Origin: Amorphochlora amoebiformis
Lineage: Eukaryota > Cercozoa > Chlorarachniophyceae
Direction of reading: 5' to 3'
NCBI GenBank assembly: GCA_054601695.1
Contig: BAAHQB010000427.1
Location: 1-64,000 of the forward strand
Length of the DNA: 64,000 bases
This document shows positions 57,401 to 64,000 of this stretch, piece after piece (the stretch's first letter is position 1; the number at the start of each line of letters is the position of its first letter). The notes under the pieces are model-generated. The model did not search any database and was not told the origin of the DNA. It saw only the letters and a program-made list of their open reading frames with translations. Position numbers and translations under genes: made by a program.

Positions 57401-57774
57401 TATATCACATCGTAGTTGTCCCCTCTGTATCCAAATGTGTACATACACATGGTAGTTGTCCCCTCTCCACCTACACACGCTAGTTGTCCCGTCTCCAATA
57501 CACGTGTTGGATGCCCGCTCTTGTCTTCATGCGAGATGCTCCGTCCACATGTTATCTTCATGCGAGATGCTCCGTCCACATGTTAGATTCACCCCTCAAA
57601 CCGAGATGTGGACAGTGTGATGCACATACGTACACATGTCAGCGAGGGACAGGGAAGGTTTCTTGCCTCATTATATCGTACCGTACCGCGTTCTGTATAT
57701 ATTACCGGGACAGTTCTGGTCATATGCTTCCAAATGTTTATTATAGGATTATGTGCGTTTGTGTATGTGTGTGC

Positions 57775-58970
57775 GTTTAGAAATGAAAATAAGCAAGACT
57801 GTGTGTGCGTGTGTGTTTTTTTGTTTAGAAATGCAAACAAGCAATGTGTGTGTGTTTTGTTGTTTGGAAATGCAAACAAGCAAGACTTTGTGTGTGTGTG
57901 TTTTTGTATTTAGATAAGCAACGCTGTGTGTGTGTGTTTTTTTGTGTATAGAAATGCAAACAAGCAAGACTTTGTGTGTGTGTGTGTTTTTGTGATTAGA
58001 AATGCAATTAAGCAAGACTGTGTGTGTGTGTGTTTGTATTTAGAAATGCAATTAAGCAAGACTGTGTGTGTGTGTGTTTTTGTGATTAGAAATGCAATTA
58101 AGCAAGACTATGTGTGTGTGTGTGTTTTTGTGATTAGAAATGCAAATAAGCAAGATTGTGTGTGTGGGTGTGTGTTTGTATTTAGAAATGCAATTAAGCA
58201 AGACTGTGTGTGTGTGTGTTTTTGTGATTAGAAATGCAATTGAGCAAGACTGTGTGTGTGTGTGTGTTTGTATTTAGAAATGCAATTACGCAAGAGTATG
58301 TGTGTGTGTGTGTTTGTGATTAGAAATGCAAATAAGCAAGACTGTGTGTGTGTGTGTTTTTGTGATTAGAAATGCAAATAAGCAAGACTGTGTGCGTGGG
58401 TGTGTGTTTGTATTTAGAAATGCAATTACGCAAGACTATGTGTGTGTGTGTGTGTGTTTGTGATTAGAAATGCAAATAAGCAAGACTTTGTGTGTGTGTG
58501 TGTTTTTGTGATTAGAAATGCAATTAAGCAAGACTGTGTATGTGTGTGTGTGTGTTTGTATTTAGAAATGCAAATAAGCAAGACTGTGTGTGTGTGTGTT
58601 TTTGTGATTAGAAATGCAATTAAGAAAGACTATGTGTGTGTGTGTTTTTGTGATTAGAAATGCAAATAAGCAAGACTGTGTGCGTGGGTGTGTGTTTGTA
58701 TTTAGAAATGCAATTAAGCAAGACTGTGTGTGTGTGTGTGTTTTTGTGATTAGAAATGCAATTGAGCAAGACTGTGTGTGTGTGTGTGTTTGTATTTAGA
58801 AATGCAATTACGCAAGACTATGTGTGTGTGTGTGTTTGTGATTAGAAATGCAAATAAGCAAGACTCTGTGTGTGTGTGTGTTTTTGTGATTAGACATGCA
58901 ATTAAGCAAGACTGTGTGTGTGAGTGTGTTTTTGTGATTAGACATGCAAATAAGCAAGACTGCTCAACCA
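57775..58970 (+). repeat. 46-bp minisatellite, about 25 copies
   Basis: Unit: agaaatgcaattaagcaaga, ctgtgtgtgtgtgtg, tttttgtgatt, alternating with a tttgtattt variant. About 1.2 kb. It contains an internal (GT)n and differs at a few recurrent positions (caatta/caaata, aagcaag/acgcaag), which suggests higher-order units. Frames through it (VIRNAIKQD) are repeat translations and not a gene. Confidence 0.97.
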
Positions 58971-59013
58971 AAACCGCAACAACCAATGGTCGAAAACGCT
59001 ACTATGTATCTAA

Positions 59014-59069
<56 letters not shown>

Positions 59070-59271
59070 CTTTTAAATATATATATATATATATATATAT
59101 ATACGTCTATATATTATGAAATATGTATATGTTTTATATGTATATAAATAAAACATATGGATATATCATATATATATATATATATATATGTACGCTTATA
59201 TAATATATATATATATATATAGTATATTCATTATTTATTTATGTATATGTATAGGAATGTGTACATATTGT

Positions 59272-59314
<43 letters not shown>

Positions 59315-59329
59315 TTTATTTATGCGAAC

Positions 59330-59441
59330 ATGAACGTCTACATGAAATGTTTAGGAGAGGAATTTGGGGGTTCTGCAAGTGGCGGACAAGAGCAAGAGCT
59401 AGGGGGAAACAAACCACCCAACTGTTGTACCATCATCAACT
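59330..59441 (+). CDS. Possible upstream coding exon of the ABHD17-type gene
   Basis: An open stretch from ATG (MNVYMKCLGEEFGGSASGGQ...) to a gtatgt donor, exit phase 1. If spliced to the acceptor ttttag at 60338, it would continue in frame through TGT-GTA-ATG into the 60343 start, adding about 39 residues. The downstream start at 60343 already gives the Cys-rich N-terminus typical of the family, so this may instead be a 5' UTR exon or unrelated. Confidence 0.25.
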
Positions 59442-59489
59442 GTATGTACACACATACCTAGATATATTAATATATATGTATATATATAT

Positions 59490-59545
<56 letters not shown>

Positions 59546-59639
59546 ATATTATATTATAGTATTTTATTCTTAGTATTATTCCTATGAGTATAGATGGTTT
59601 TGCTGTTATCACGATATTTAGAGTTTTATTTGTAACCGT

Positions 59640-59835
59640 CGCATATCACATGTGCATATGGTAATTGACATGTGCATATGGTAATATGACATTTGCATAT
59701 GGTAATATGACATGTGCATATGGTAATATGACATGTCTATATGGTAATATGAAATGTACATATGGTAATATGACAAGTGCATATGGGAATATGGCAAGTG
59801 CACATGGTGATATGACATGTACACATATCAAATTG
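59640..59835 (+). repeat. 20-bp minisatellite
   Basis: catgtgcatatggtaatatg tandem units, about nine copies, with substitutions. Confidence 0.95.
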
Positions 59836-59886
59836 CACATGTACTATACCGTATGTGAGTGTACATATTGCATGCAATGTAACATA

Positions 59887-59959
<73 letters not shown>

Positions 59960-60004
59960 TATATACGTATAATGATGTACTCATCGGAAGATACGGAGAT
60001 ACGT

Positions 60005-60225
60005 AATAGACGTGAGCATGAGAGGTATTTGTGGCATATGAGAGGTATTGCGGCATATGAGAGGTATTTGCGGCATATGAAAGGTATTTGTGCCATATGA
60101 GAGGTATTGCGGCATATGAGAGGTATTTGTGCCATATGAGAGGTATTTGTGCCATATGAGAGGTATTTGTGGCATATGAGAGGTATTTGCGGCATATGAA
60201 AGGTATTTGTGGCATACGAAGATGT
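60005..60225 (+). repeat. 21-bp minisatellite
   Basis: ggcatatgagaggtatttgt/c, about ten copies; the reading SYAANTFHMPQ on the minus strand is a translation artefact. Confidence 0.95.
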
Positions 60226-60342
60226 GTGTGTTTGTTTTAGGTGTAATGTGTGTCTTTGTTTTAGGTGTAATGTGTGTGTTTGTTTTAGGTGTAATGTGTG
60301 TGTTTGTTTTAGGTGTAATGTGTGTGGTTTGTTTTAGGTGTA

Positions 60343-60345
<3 letters not shown>
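60222..60345 (+). repeat. 22-bp minisatellite merging into the ABHD17 start exon
   Basis: gtgtttgttttaggtgtaat, five to six copies. Each unit holds an acceptor-like tttgttttag and an ATGTGTG; the last unit supplies the acceptor and start codon of the coding exon at 60343. It is the upstream (acceptor-side) type of boundary echo, here without (TA)n spacers. Confidence 0.85.
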
Positions 60346-63828
<3,483 letters not shown>

Positions 63829-63894
63829 GTATACCACAATTATATATATATATATATATATACATATGTGTATATATATATATATATGTGTGTA

Positions 63895-64000
<106 letters not shown>

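Noticed and set aside
57775-58970. CRISPR array
   Set aside because: Repeats are directly adjacent minisatellite units without unique spacers, in a eukaryotic context; no cas genes.
57749-58986. Repeated frames VIRNAIKQD... and their antisense
   Set aside because: A 46-bp minisatellite that happens to stay open; no start context, no splice logic and units vary without regard to codon position.

Overview
The window is nuclear DNA of an intron-rich eukaryote, most likely a protist or other small-genome opisthokont-grade organism; I cannot name the species. Evidence: exons of 11-264 nt separated by GT-AG (and a few GC-AG) introns, many interstitial TTAGGG/CCCTAA (telomere-type) arrays, and well over half of the sequence in (TA)n, with long (GA)n, (CT)n and (CA)n tracts. 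There are no bacterial-type genes, operons or CRISPR. Nearly all long open frames that read YIYIYI, RERERE, SLSLSL or VCVCVC are translations of microsatellites and are not genes. All gene models below were built by hand from splice sites, reading phase and protein plausibility.

Layout. (1) 473-15232, plus strand: a 20-exon model, in phase from ATG to stop (536 codons plus stop), for a polytopic membrane protein with a basic Arg/Ser-rich tail; distantly anoctamin-like at best. (2) 16.1-17.6 kb: a stretch without microsatellite, extremely rich in CTAG; similar islands lie at 27.2-28.3 and 53.8-55.2 kb. (3) 18434-25474, minus: exons of an unidentified gene; the lower part is in phase, the upper part is incomplete. 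(4) 31444-52683, minus: the main gene, 48 exons that stay in phase through every junction (833 codons plus stop), encoding calponin-homology domain - long coiled coil - proline-rich region - two WH2 motifs - basic tail, an apparently unusual actin-regulator architecture. (5) 53206-55680: about 2.5 kb bounded by 155-bp inverted repeats and containing a perfect 54-bp hairpin. (6) 56.9-60.3 kb: six kinds of minisatellite. (7) 60343 to the end, plus: first ten coding exons of an ABHD17-type alpha/beta hydrolase (protein depalmitoylase family), running off the window.

The most unusual signal is shared by all four genes. Short copies of exon-intron boundaries are reiterated inside the adjoining intron, separated by (TA)n. 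Copies of a 5' exon edge with its acceptor lie upstream of the exon; copies of a 3' edge with its donor lie downstream. I call these boundary echoes. Telomere-type arrays inside introns are also strand-biased: the CCCTAA strand is usually sense and often abuts the acceptor, supplying CTAAC branch-point-like sequence, while TTAGGG is sense just after some donors. The genes have no evident common pathway, although two (the actin regulator and the hydrolase) belong to membrane/cytoskeleton biology.
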